Part shown: positions 1 to 8,091 of the stretch, one piece after another | How the letters are laid out: each line of letters begins with the position of its first letter | Position numbering within the stretch: position 1 is the first letter of the stretch | The notes under the pieces: model-generated | Database searches by the model: none | Told to the model about the DNA's origin: nothing | The model's input: the letters and a program-made list of their open reading frames with translations, nothing else | DNA from: Gammaproteobacteria bacterium UBA3532 | Lineage (GTDB): Bacteria > Pseudomonadota > Gammaproteobacteria > Enterobacterales > UBA3532 | Assembly: GCA_002376965.1 (NCBI GenBank) | Contig: DFOV01000394.1 | Coordinates: forward strand, 1 to 19,187 | Length of the DNA: 19,187 bases | Reading direction: 5' to 3' | Position numbers and translations under genes: made by a program

Positions 1-888
1 AATTACGAGCCATTGGACACCGCCAAGTTTGAATACAAATGGCAGTGGGCCTATCAGGAGAAGTTTGAGAAAGCCGGCTTGATGGCGTTGCTTGGCTCAG
101 GTTTTGATCCTGGCGCGACCAATATGTTTACCGCCTACATAGCCAAGCACTATTTCGATGAAATTCACTATCTAGACATTATCGATGTTAATGGCGGCGA
201 TCATGGCTACCCTTTTGCCACCAATTTCAATCCGGAAATAAATATTCGCGAAGTAACAGCTGAGTGTCGACACTGGGAAAATGGAGAGTTTGTAACGACA
301 CCAGCGATGTCGTTGAAACAGTCTTTCACCTGCCCAGACGGTGTTGGTAGCTATAACATTTACCGCATGTACCACGAAGAGCTGGAATCGCTAACCAAGC
401 ACTTCCCCAGCTTGAAGAAGGCCCAGTTCTGGATGAGCTTTTCCGATAACTACCTCAAACACCTGGAAGTGTTAGGAAACGTCGGCATGACGGGCATTGA
501 ACCAGTCGAATACGAAGGGCAACAGATTGTTCCCATCCAGTTTTTGAAAACACTACTTCCAGATCCATCTACTCTTGGCCCTCGCACCAAAGGCAAAACC
601 TGCATCGGTTGCGTGGTTCGCGGCATTAAAGATGGCAAAGAAAAAACTGTTTACCTCTACAATATCTGTGACCATCAAGAATGTTATGCTGAAGTTCAGT
701 CACAAGCGATATCCTATACCACTGGCGTTCCAGCCATGATCGGTGCCAAAATGATGGTGGAACAAAAATGGATGAAAGCTGGGGTATGGAATATGGAGCA
801 GCTTGATCCAGACCCGTTTATGGATGATATGAACCAACACGGCCTGCCGTGGAAGGTTATTGAAGAACCCGGATATGACCTTGTTTAA
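1..888 (+). CDS. Carboxynorspermidine/carboxyspermidine dehydrogenase, 5'-partial
   Basis: This is the C-terminal ~295 residues of a saccharopine-dehydrogenase-family enzyme. The family reductively condenses aspartate semialdehyde with a diamine (putrescine or diaminopropane) to give carboxyspermidine or carboxynorspermidine in the cytoplasm. The frame is open to base 1 (first residues N-Y-E-P), so the real start lies upstream; the TTG at 13 is internal. Recognisable family stretches are GSGFDPGATNMF early in the fragment, DVNGGDHGYPFATNF, and near the end DHQECYAEVQSQAISYTTG followed by GVPAMIGA. The next gene encodes the decarboxylase that acts on its product, which supports the call. Whether the product is spermidine or norspermidine cannot be told from sequence. 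The last codons and stop lie inside a 15-bp tandem repeat (877-936), so the extreme C-terminus (D-L-V) may be recent or variable. Confidence 0.9.
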   Translation, partial: NYEPLDTAKFEYKWQWAYQEKFEKAGLMALLGSGFDPGATNMFTAYIAKHYFDEIHYLDIIDVNGGDHGYPFATNFNPEINIREVTAECRHWENGEFVTTPAMSLKQSFTCPDGVGSYNIYRMYHEELESLTKHFPSLKKAQFWMSFSDNYLKHLEVLGNVGMTGIEPVEYEGQQIVPIQFLKTLLPDPSTLGPRTKGKTCIGCVVRGIKDGKEKTVYLYNICDHQECYAEVQSQAISYTTGVPAMIGAKMMVEQKWMKAGVWNMEQLDPDPFMDDMNQHGLPWKVIEEPGYDLV

Positions 889-951
889 TACGACCTTGTT
901 TAATACGGCCGAGTATAGAACGACCAAGTTTAATACGGAACGGTTTAGCAA
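877..951. repeat. 15-bp-period tandem repeat spanning the dehydrogenase stop codon
   Basis: GACCTTGTTTAATAC occurs at 877-891 and again, identical, at 892-906. A diverged unit follows at 907-921 (GGCCGAGTATAGAAC), then GACCAAGTTTAATAC at 922-936 and a weaker unit from 937. Each well-conserved unit carries an in-frame TAA, the first of which is the real stop (886-888). The pattern looks like replication-slippage expansion of the gene end. No function is evident. Confidence 0.8.
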
Positions 952-1040
952 AATACGATAGATATCAAGTAACCAGATTATCGCAAAGTAGCTGGAAATT
1001 TCTTGCGCAAAACGCCGTTAAATCATCCCTGATGGCTTAG

Positions 1041-1060
1041 CTGCTGCATCCATGCAGCAG
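1041..1060. promoter_or_regulatory. Inverted repeat upstream of nspC
   Basis: CTGCTGCAT (1041-1049) is the exact reverse complement of ATGCAGCAG (1052-1060), with only two bases between. It lies ~67 bp before the nspC start. No U-tract follows, so it is a poor intrinsic terminator. It could be a dimeric regulator site or a leader hairpin. The assignment is tentative. The rest of the 889-1127 gap shows no convincing promoter. Confidence 0.35.
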
Positions 1061-1127
1061 ATAATTGCTCCAGAAACATCCAGCCACTTTGCGATATTAG
1101 CGCAGGTTTAGCAATGGGCAATATGGC

Positions 1128-2297
1128 GTGATAAAAAGCACAACTTTTCGGAAGTTCGATCCCAGCAGGGTGCCATCGCCCTGCTTTGTAGTCGATAAAG
1201 CCGCTGTTGAGAAAAACCTCAAACAGCTGGATTATGTTCAGAAGCAAAGCGGAGCCAAAGTCCTGTTGGCGCTGAAAGCCTTCTCGATGTTTCACCTCGC
1301 GCCGCTTATCAGCCGCTATCTGACCGGAACCTGTGCCAGTGGCTTATATGAAGCCCGCTTGGGCTACGAAGAGTTTGGCGGCGAGGTTCATACTTTCAGC
1401 GCGGCTTACAAAGAAGACGAGCTGGCAGAGATATTAAAAATCTCTAACCATGTGGTGTTTAACTCGTTTGGCCAGTGGCAACGTTTTCAACCGTTATTGA
1501 CTCAGGCTAAACAAGAGCGACCTGAATTGCACTATGGGCTTCGAGTCAATCCACTTCACTCTGAAGGAGCCAACCCAATTTACGATCCCTGTTCACCCGG
1601 CTCACGCCTGGGCATTCCTATTGACCAGTTTGATGGTCAGGATTTAACAGGTATAGATGGCCTGCATTTCCATACCCTATGTGAACAGAACTTTGCCCCA
1701 CTCAGCAACACACTTGACGTTATTGAACAAAAGCTCGGGCCTGTTTTACACCAGATGCAGTGGCTGAATTTTGGTGGCGGCCACCATATCACCGCCGAAG
1801 ACTACAATGTAGCAGGACTGATCGAGCGCATTCGAGCAACCCAGGACAAATACCAGCTTCAGGTCTACCTTGAGCCAGGAGAAGCCATTGCGATTCACAC
1901 CGGCGTGCTGGTCTCTGAAGTGTTGGATCTCACCCATAATGCCCTCGACCTGGCTATTTTAGATACATCCGCCACCTGCCATATGCCAGACACCCTGGAA
2001 ATGCCTTATCGCGCCGAAATATTCGGCTCTGGGCATGCCCAGGAAAAAGCCCATACCTATCGGCTCGGCGGTCAAACCTGCCTCGCTGGTGATGTCATGG
2101 GCTATTACAGTTTCGACGAACCATTAAGCATTGGTCAGCGCTTAATGTTTGACGATATGTCTCATTACACCATGGTAAAAACATCGACTTTCAACGGCAT
2201 TGGTTTACCAGCCATCGCGCTCTGGGATTCACACACCGATGAGCTGACGCTGGTTAAAACCTTTGGCTACGCCGACTTTAGAAACCGACTTTCTTGA
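1128..2297 (+). CDS. nspC: Carboxynorspermidine/carboxyspermidine decarboxylase
   Basis: A PLP-dependent decarboxylase of the fold-III (ornithine/diaminopimelate decarboxylase-like) group that removes CO2 from carboxy(nor)spermidine in the last step of this polyamine route. Visible motifs: LALKAFS with the presumed PLP lysine K50; TCASGLYEARLGYEEFGGE (residues 68-86); HFHTLCE (180-186); the phosphate-binding glycine loop FGGGHH (215-220); EPGEA (249-253); and CLAGD with the presumed catalytic Cys318 and Asp322. The length of 389 residues fits the family. The start is a GTG without a clear Shine-Dalgarno sequence. An in-frame TAG at 1098-1100 limits how far upstream it can begin, and a second in-frame GTG lies at 1170, just before the conserved PSPCFVVD, so the N-terminus is uncertain by ~14 residues. 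The dehydrogenase is upstream and agmatinase follows 9 bp downstream. Confidence 0.93.
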   Translation: MIKSTTFRKFDPSRVPSPCFVVDKAAVEKNLKQLDYVQKQSGAKVLLALKAFSMFHLAPLISRYLTGTCASGLYEARLGYEEFGGEVHTFSAAYKEDELAEILKISNHVVFNSFGQWQRFQPLLTQAKQERPELHYGLRVNPLHSEGANPIYDPCSPGSRLGIPIDQFDGQDLTGIDGLHFHTLCEQNFAPLSNTLDVIEQKLGPVLHQMQWLNFGGGHHITAEDYNVAGLIERIRATQDKYQLQVYLEPGEAIAIHTGVLVSEVLDLTHNALDLAILDTSATCHMPDTLEMPYRAEIFGSGHAQEKAHTYRLGGQTCLAGDVMGYYSFDEPLSIGQRLMFDDMSHYTMVKTSTFNGIGLPAIALWDSHTDELTLVKTFGYADFRNRLS

Positions 2298-2306
2298 GGA
2301 TATCTA

Positions 2307-3200
2307 ATGGATACCTTTGATCAGTTAGCCGCTCCTGGCTATCCCGTATTTTTAGGGTCGGAGTTTACCCATCCGGCACCAGAGCAGGCTAAATTTCATA
2401 TTTTGCCCGTTCCTTATGAAGAATCAGTATCCTACGGTGGTGGCACAGCTCAAGGGCCTGCCGCCATTCTTGGCGCATCGTGGCAACTCGAAACCTGGGA
2501 TGGCAAAAGCTCGCCCAGCGATTTAGGCATCTATACCCACGCCCCGGTTGATGTAACTGGCGAAGCTGAACAGGTTATCGCCAATATCGCCCGCGCGACA
2601 AAAAACATCGTCAATCAAGGAGGCTTTCCGATAGTCATTGGAGGCGAACACACCGTGACCTACGGTGTTATCAAAGGACTGCTTGATGCAGGCGAAAAAG
2701 ACTTTGGCGTGGTACAGATAGATGCCCACGCTGATTTACGCGAAGCCTACGAAGGCAATCCATACAGTCATGCATCGGTTATGAAGCGTGTGGTCGATGA
2801 AGGCATTCCTCTCTATCAACTTGGCATACGCGCCTTATGCAAAGAAGAAGTCGAGATCCGCCAGAAGCATGGGGTTTATTTTGAGGATGCTGAAACGCTG
2901 GTTCCGCAAAATATCCATCACATCACATTGCCAGACGATTTTCCGAAAAAGGTATTTTTCACCTTGGATATTGACGGTATGGACCCCACGATCTTTCCAT
3001 CAACCGGCACCCCTGTTCCCGGTGGCCTGGCCTGGTACCAGACGTTAGCGCTGTTTGAAAGCGTGGCAAAACAGCGCCAGATTATCGGTTTTGATATCAT
3101 GGAGTTCGCCCCAATCGAGGGCTTTCATTGCTACGAGTTTTCAGCCTCGTTGCTGCTGTATAAAATGCTCGGCATTGTCGAGCGAACAGAAAAGGCTTAG
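2307..3200 (+). CDS. speB: Agmatinase (ureohydrolase family)
   Basis: A binuclear-manganese ureohydrolase predicted to convert agmatine to putrescine plus urea in the cytoplasm. All the family metal ligands are visible: H115 in GGEHT, D139/H141/D143 in DAHADLR, and D221/D223 in DIDGMDP. It also has the SYGGGT substrate loop near residue 42 and FDIMEFAP near the C-terminus. The length of 297 residues is typical. The start is set by GAGGA at 2296-2300, six bases before the ATG and overlapping the nspC stop, so the two genes are almost certainly co-translated. Placement after the carboxy(nor)spermidine enzymes suggests it supplies putrescine to them, which favours spermidine as the product. Guanidinobutyrase or another ureohydrolase specificity cannot be excluded. 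The stop codon sits in a hairpin shared with the convergent gene. Confidence 0.9.
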   Translation: MDTFDQLAAPGYPVFLGSEFTHPAPEQAKFHILPVPYEESVSYGGGTAQGPAAILGASWQLETWDGKSSPSDLGIYTHAPVDVTGEAEQVIANIARATKNIVNQGGFPIVIGGEHTVTYGVIKGLLDAGEKDFGVVQIDAHADLREAYEGNPYSHASVMKRVVDEGIPLYQLGIRALCKEEVEIRQKHGVYFEDAETLVPQNIHHITLPDDFPKKVFFTLDIDGMDPTIFPSTGTPVPGGLAWYQTLALFESVAKQRQIIGFDIMEFAPIEGFHCYEFSASLLLYKMLGIVERTEKA

Positions 3201-3213
3201 CTGCCTTTTCTGT
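3186..3213. terminator. Hairpin over the convergent stop codons, possible bidirectional terminator
   Basis: ACAGAAAAGGC (3186-3196) and GCCTTTTCTGT (3203-3213) form a perfect 11-bp stem with a 6-nt loop. The loop contains both stops: TAG of the agmatinase gene (3198-3200) and TAA of the minus-strand PEP-CTERM gene (3199-3197). The stem is coding for the last residues of both proteins. There is no external U-tract, only the T4/A4 runs inside the stem, so termination efficiency is uncertain. Confidence 0.55.
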
Positions 3214-3880
3214 GCTTCGAACGATAAGCAATACCGCCGAGCATAAGAAGAGCCAAAGCAGCTATGCCTTGAGGCTCTGAAACCGGTGTAATCCCCACGA
3301 CAAAACGATCGAATCCAAAACCATCATTGGCTTTAATCGTGCCGCTGGAGTTGAAAAACGTGATCGACTGAAATGGTGTATCACTGGTGAGCCCCCAAAA
3401 TAACGCGTTGGTGGTACCAAAGGTACTGTCGACCACAACAGGCTCAAGATCGTCAATAGCAACAGAAAGCACACCACCGACATCATTGATATCCAGCCCT
3501 AGAAATCCAAACGCATTGATCGCCTGAGCAAAGGTAATAGTAAAGGTTCCAGCGACATTGTAATAATGATCACCATGCAACGGGAAACGCCCCCAGCGCA
3601 ATTCATCTAACACAACACCAGCACCGGATAATTCCGCACTGATACCATGGCCAAAATCCATCACAATTGGATTTTTGTAGGCGTTGGTTCCCGGCGCTAC
3701 GGACTCGAAAGACTCTTCTCCCCACACCTCGAACCCTGAAGTGAATTGAGTAAAAGCATTATCTGTACTAGAAAGTAAATCTCCCTGACCAATATTCTCA
3801 TCCTGACCGGTAATAATACCAGCCCAAGACAAGGGCGAAACCAAACAACTTAACAATGCAGCAACATATATTTTTTTCAT
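3197..3880 (-). CDS. PEP-CTERM sorting domain protein
   Basis: An exported, probably surface-anchored protein of 227 residues. It has a classic Sec signal peptide (MKKIYVAALLSCLVSPLSWA, cleavage after ~20). The beta-rich body has phrases common in PEP-CTERM proteins, such as AFGFLGLDINDVGG and NDGFGFDRFVVG. The C-terminal tripartite sorting tail has a Ser-Glu-Pro motif (a variant of the usual Pro-Glu-Pro), then a hydrophobic stretch (IAALALLMLGGIAY) and a basic end (RSKHRKGS). Such tails are processed by an exosortase, which is not in this window. The biological role of the body is unknown. It lies 113 bp downstream of, and on the same strand as, the large polymer operon, so partial read-through is possible. 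The Shine-Dalgarno region is weak (AGGT about 14 bases before the ATG). Confidence 0.85.
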   Translation of the reverse strand: MKKIYVAALLSCLVSPLSWAGIITGQDENIGQGDLLSSTDNAFTQFTSGFEVWGEESFESVAPGTNAYKNPIVMDFGHGISAELSGAGVVLDELRWGRFPLHGDHYYNVAGTFTITFAQAINAFGFLGLDINDVGGVLSVAIDDLEPVVVDSTFGTTNALFWGLTSDTPFQSITFFNSSGTIKANDGFGFDRFVVGITPVSEPQGIAALALLMLGGIAYRSKHRKGS

Positions 3881-3993
3881 TTAAGAAGACTACCTAAAAT
3901 CATAGTTATATCGACGTCAGTTTACATCAAGCGGTTCAAAAAACAATCCGAAAGGTCATAATTTAGTCGTTTTATACGCTCATTCAAACCTAC
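3881..3993 (-). other. Intergenic gap between the synthetase gene and the PEP-CTERM gene
   Basis: This 113-bp AT-rich gap has a T6 run on the minus strand after the synthetase stop, but no good stem before it, so no terminator is called. A weak TTGATG and TATGAT pair on the minus strand has a 20-bp spacing, too long for a confident promoter. Confidence 0.3.
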
Positions 3994-6900
3994 TTATCGT
4001 TGATGCGATACTCCGATACTCAGCTGGCGCAACTCCTCAGCAGCGCGTCTGCTAGCGATACGCTCCTCGCTCAAGTCTCTCATGATTTGCTGAGCGCGTC
4101 TTCGGCGTTTTACTCCATCACCAACATCACTGAATGCCCCAAAAAACTCATTAATGGCAGCACGAAGGCCGTTCTTGGCAGTGCCATGAACGGTGAAATG
4201 CGCATTTCGATCATGAAGATCCAGACTAGATACAATCTGCGCTAACTGAGTCTGCGCCGCTTCGGTTTGAGTATGCCGGTGTGACCGCAACCTGAGAAGC
4301 AACCCATCTAGGTAATCATAGGTTAAGATCCCAAAGTGAGGAATCGCAGCCAATTGCGACAGCGCCTCTCTCGATTGACCTCTTGTTCCGTGCTCTATCG
4401 TGTCTCCAAGTGAATACACCTGTTGCCAATGACGCCATGCATGCACTAATGCCAGTCCTGGCCCTTTAATATTTTGCTTGGCAATGACATGATTCAGACT
4501 GCCTGCTACTGCATGAGCTGCAATAAAGTGCAGCAGTTCGTCGCTATTAGTCATTGTTGCTGGTGTCTCAACAATGTTGTCGCTAAACCACTGAGTTAGT
4601 TGAGCCTGAATGTCTTTTAAGCGCTCCTCGCTCAACGGAGCAGTGCTACACGCCGTTAGCCAATTATTCGCCAGTGTCATCTGGTGTAGCTGGCTGTCAC
4701 GAAATCGAGTCAATGTATCCAGGCAGTGGGAAAATCCAGCATTGTTGAGCGTCTCCTCCAGCTGCCCATCGCTCCAAACCAGCTCTTCCAAACGATTGTG
4801 GTGAACTTCAATTCCCAGCCGCTCAAGTAAAGCACTAACATAGGCCGTGATATCTTCTCGTCTTAGTAAGGTTCGGCACTTGTCCAACCAGCCCCGTAAC
4901 CAGACTTGTGAGGATTCAACAGTCGTATCTCCTGGCCCTTGAGATATAGCCTCTCTCCAACGCTTTAATATTTCCTGACGCAATTCGGCAGTATTACTAC
5001 CAATCAATATCCAACTATCAGCCTGAAAATCATTGACTACCAGGCGCGCAAATACCCTGGATCGCGAAATACGATCGGCCCGATTGTTCAATATCACCAC
5101 AACACGCTCTCCAGGGTGTGAAGCAGGATGAATGTCGGCTAATGCCATGCGTTGCCAGTTGTTAATGGCTCCAATTCGTTCATTGGCGGACATACCATTG
5201 ATAAAACGCCAGCTCTTGTGCGCAAACTCAACCTCAGGAAACACTTTCAACACACCAATATCTTCTTCGACATGCTGAATCATGTACATCAGCGCTCGAT
5301 CTGGCTCAATACCCAGGTCGCTTGCCATGCGCAAGACTAAGGCTATGTTGGCTGGATGTTCTGCGTATGGAAACTGTGCCTGTAGATCTTGGCTGATCTT
5401 TGCTATATCGCTGGCTGTTACGTGATGTGATTCACTGCTCCGCTCAGTCGCTGTTTGACGAATTAACGGAAACATTTGCTGCTCCGTATCATAAACCTTC
5501 GCCCTACCAGGAATGAACTCACACAGTGTTTTAGCAACATCGTAACCGGAGGGGCCTTGAATATCTTCGTGATCGGGATAGGTGTTGGTGAGCGTTGCTA
5601 TATCGTCTTTCATCCAATGGCGCTGGATGATCTTGGCATACTCTGGGTCAAGAGCCATACATTCCCATAGAAAGACCGGCATCTGCGACGCAGCGGCAAA
5701 CTGAACGACCGAGGTTTGCTCCCAGATTGTTGCTTTCTCATACGGGCGATAGAGCGGCAAGGTGATAGGGTTGGCCATCGGCTTGCCATACAGCATCATG
5801 GCTTCACAGCCTGTCGTCTTTGCTACATAGCCATAACCTAGACCTGTAAACAGGGCGGCTTTTAGCCTTTCCGTTCCCGACTTCCCACGAGTGCCCCAGC
5901 CGCCAATACTTAAGGTAATCCTGCGACGAGCACGTTTGAACTGATGATTTAACCAGGCATGACGCCCAACAAAAACTGCGACTATTCCTGAGACAAAATA
6001 AAGCAAATGCTCAAGGGTATTTTTGTGAACCGATGGAAAGTAGGCGACAAAGGCATCCCAGAGCTCAACCCAAAACGGTATGCTCGCCGCAGCCAGGATC
6101 TGAGGAGGCTGGCTCTGTTTGGTAGCAGGCTCAGATATTGGCTCTGCATAATTCAAGCGACGCAAGTTAAAGCCGATATCCGTCAACGCCTTCATGTATT
6201 CAGCAGGCTTGGTCTGAATAGAAGCATCAAACCTTAGCTGGTCGAGGATTTCAAACCTGCGCATCAAGCGCCATCGAGCAATTAATCGACGTACAGGTGA
6301 TGTCGGCGGCCAAATTTCGGTTATGCCCTGCCCGTGATACAACCTAAGCGGTCGGGTCGGCCAACCTTGATCCAGCGCGGTAAACAGCATATCACTCTGT
6401 GGCAATTCGGGTAGCCAGTCCTGACTATTGGCCACTACACGCCGTTCGCCGGGCACACCCGTTGGCGTTTCTTCGGCCAAGAAAGCACTAGGAGCAATAT
6501 TGAGATAATCCCATTGCCTTCCCAGGTAGTGCTTCGCCCCCTGACGCTTATCATTTCTGGCATGTCGAATCTCATACCACCAGCGCCACCAGCGAAAGCA
6601 TTGTTTGGAGCCTCGCTGAAAAAGAATCCGACCTCCTTTACGCTCAAACCCTAAATCAAAATCATCATTTGCCGCTAACATAACCAGGCGCGCAATCGCC
6701 TTATCATCAAGAGAGCTCCAATCCACCTGCGAGCATGATGTCGATTGCCCTAACCGCAATTCATAGCGTAACTCCCGCAAGTAGTGGTAAAAAATTCGCC
6801 GCTGCATATCCTTCATCGCCCAGAGGTGCCCAAGAGCAACGGCTGCGGCCTGATTCAACCGCGACGACCCGGCCTTCTTTTGCATCCCGGCTAACAAGCT

Positions 6901-8091
6901 CTCTAGCAGCGGAATAACCCTCTCGCTTATAGCTGTATCATGAATACTTTGTCGACAGATCAGCGGCGCAAAGTGACAAAAAGCTAACTGAGCAGCGAGT
7001 ATTTGGTGTTCAGGATCAAGAAGTACCGGGCGCGCCTGACCGAGTGTCGATGCCAACAGCTCAAGCCTGTCAACGTCATCATCCTGCCAAGCGTGATGGT
7101 TTAATGATTCGATATAACCAATAACAACCGCACTTTCACCTTCATCCTTGAGCCATCGATAGTCAACTCTACCCCACAAGGCACGAGACTGTTCAACCAG
7201 TTGTAGCCGAACAAAGGGGGGCTGATTGATGAATGCCTGTGGTCGTTGAAGAAATAGCTGAAACTGTTGATACTCCGGAAACGACGCTATGCTGCGTATA
7301 GCTTGACGTTTTACAAACAACTGCGCGGAATCATCGTTAAACAGGTCCTCACACACCTGGCGAAAGTGCTCGGGCATCGCGAAGGCCATCAGGCGCATTA
7401 GACAGCAGCGCACCAGCTCGCTATCCTGAGTTTGAAACTGCCGAAAAACCATCCGTTGAATGTCTTCCGCGAGAAGGCCATTTGCTTCGTCAGGCGACAG
7501 TCGCTCACCACATAGAATGATCGCGTCAGATAAAGCTACCCACAAACGCGGCTCCTGTTGGAAGCTAAAGAGGCGAAGGAATAGCGCATTCAACTGCCAG
7601 TGAGACCACAGCCATTGTGCCTGAGGCTCGGGCGCGGGATACTGCTCTAATATATGCGCCACGCTACAGGCCAGACGACGCACTAAACGACAAAGATCGA
7701 GTAACAGTAAACGTTGCTTATTCACACATCGCTCAACAACTGCCTCATCATCTAACCAGCGCTCAAGTGCACGACGATCTTCCCGCTGGCGACGGCTTTG
7801 AGGGTCAAGCCACTGACAGAAATCCAGTATGTGCTGCATCGCTTCATCGTCAGTTGCGGCATTAGTATAGCGGCGGCTAAACTTATGACTCTCAGATTGA
7901 AGCGCTTCATAATCAAGGATCAGCTGCTCAATCTTTTCTTTAAGAAACAGTACCGCTCGAGGTGCGCTGCGGCTATCAGAACTTCCGGAATCCCAGGCAT
8001 CAAATGCCGCCTCCAGGTCGCAAATAAATCCCATATCCAGCCGTTGCTCGATATCAGTTAAGCGATACCGAAATGGTGTTGCACCACTCAT
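3994..8091 (-). CDS. pgsB: PgsB/CapB-like poly-gamma-glutamate synthetase with giant N- and C-terminal extensions
   Basis: A Mur-ligase-fold ATP-dependent amide ligase, predicted to polymerise glutamate or a similar amino acid at the cytoplasmic face of the inner membrane. Residues ~730-1040 follow PgsB/CapB in order: P-loop GTRGKSG (K737), KTTGCEAMMLY (759-768), WECMALDPEY (809-818), NTYPDHEDIQG (836-846), NIALVLRMASDLGI (915-928), FINGMSANE (963-971) and VVILNNRADR (998-1007). A single hydrophobic segment (~696-713) followed by a basic stretch precedes the P-loop, as in PgsB. Unusual are ~690 residues of mostly helical, HEAT-like sequence before it and ~300 unrecognised residues after it, ending in a basic helix; ordinary PgsB is about 400 residues. 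The ATG overlaps the upstream stop (ATGA, 8088-8091) and is preceded by AGGAAGGTGG. The exact monomer is not known. Confidence 0.85.
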   Translation of the reverse strand: MSGATPFRYRLTDIEQRLDMGFICDLEAAFDAWDSGSSDSRSAPRAVLFLKEKIEQLILDYEALQSESHKFSRRYTNAATDDEAMQHILDFCQWLDPQSRRQREDRRALERWLDDEAVVERCVNKQRLLLLDLCRLVRRLACSVAHILEQYPAPEPQAQWLWSHWQLNALFLRLFSFQQEPRLWVALSDAIILCGERLSPDEANGLLAEDIQRMVFRQFQTQDSELVRCCLMRLMAFAMPEHFRQVCEDLFNDDSAQLFVKRQAIRSIASFPEYQQFQLFLQRPQAFINQPPFVRLQLVEQSRALWGRVDYRWLKDEGESAVVIGYIESLNHHAWQDDDVDRLELLASTLGQARPVLLDPEHQILAAQLAFCHFAPLICRQSIHDTAISERVIPLLESLLAGMQKKAGSSRLNQAAAVALGHLWAMKDMQRRIFYHYLRELRYELRLGQSTSCSQVDWSSLDDKAIARLVMLAANDDFDLGFERKGGRILFQRGSKQCFRWWRWWYEIRHARNDKRQGAKHYLGRQWDYLNIAPSAFLAEETPTGVPGERRVVANSQDWLPELPQSDMLFTALDQGWPTRPLRLYHGQGITEIWPPTSPVRRLIARWRLMRRFEILDQLRFDASIQTKPAEYMKALTDIGFNLRRLNYAEPISEPATKQSQPPQILAAASIPFWVELWDAFVAYFPSVHKNTLEHLLYFVSGIVAVFVGRHAWLNHQFKRARRRITLSIGGWGTRGKSGTERLKAALFTGLGYGYVAKTTGCEAMMLYGKPMANPITLPLYRPYEKATIWEQTSVVQFAAASQMPVFLWECMALDPEYAKIIQRHWMKDDIATLTNTYPDHEDIQGPSGYDVAKTLCEFIPGRAKVYDTEQQMFPLIRQTATERSSESHHVTASDIAKISQDLQAQFPYAEHPANIALVLRMASDLGIEPDRALMYMIQHVEEDIGVLKVFPEVEFAHKSWRFINGMSANERIGAINNWQRMALADIHPASHPGERVVVILNNRADRISRSRVFARLVVNDFQADSWILIGSNTAELRQEILKRWREAISQGPGDTTVESSQVWLRGWLDKCRTLLRREDITAYVSALLERLGIEVHHNRLEELVWSDGQLEETLNNAGFSHCLDTLTRFRDSQLHQMTLANNWLTACSTAPLSEERLKDIQAQLTQWFSDNIVETPATMTNSDELLHFIAAHAVAGSLNHVIAKQNIKGPGLALVHAWRHWQQVYSLGDTIEHGTRGQSREALSQLAAIPHFGILTYDYLDGLLLRLRSHRHTQTEAAQTQLAQIVSSLDLHDRNAHFTVHGTAKNGLRAAINEFFGAFSDVGDGVKRRRRAQQIMRDLSEERIASRRAAEELRQLSIGVSHQR

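Noticed and set aside
13..15. TTG at 13 as the start of the dehydrogenase
   Set aside because: The frame is open to base 1 and the family's N-terminal nucleotide-binding region is missing, so the gene is cut by the window edge.
700..951. Minus-strand 83-residue frame with pentad repeats (VLNKV, VLNLV)
   Set aside because: It is the antisense of the dehydrogenase end and of the 15-bp repeat, and its N-terminal half is only the repeat read backwards.
2788..3048. 86-residue plus-strand frame inside the agmatinase gene
   Set aside because: It is a shifted frame within a clearly conserved enzyme whose metal ligands are all in the other frame.
4000..4245. 81-residue plus-strand frame opposite the end of the synthetase gene
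   Set aside because: It is antisense to the conserved operon frame and has no independent support.
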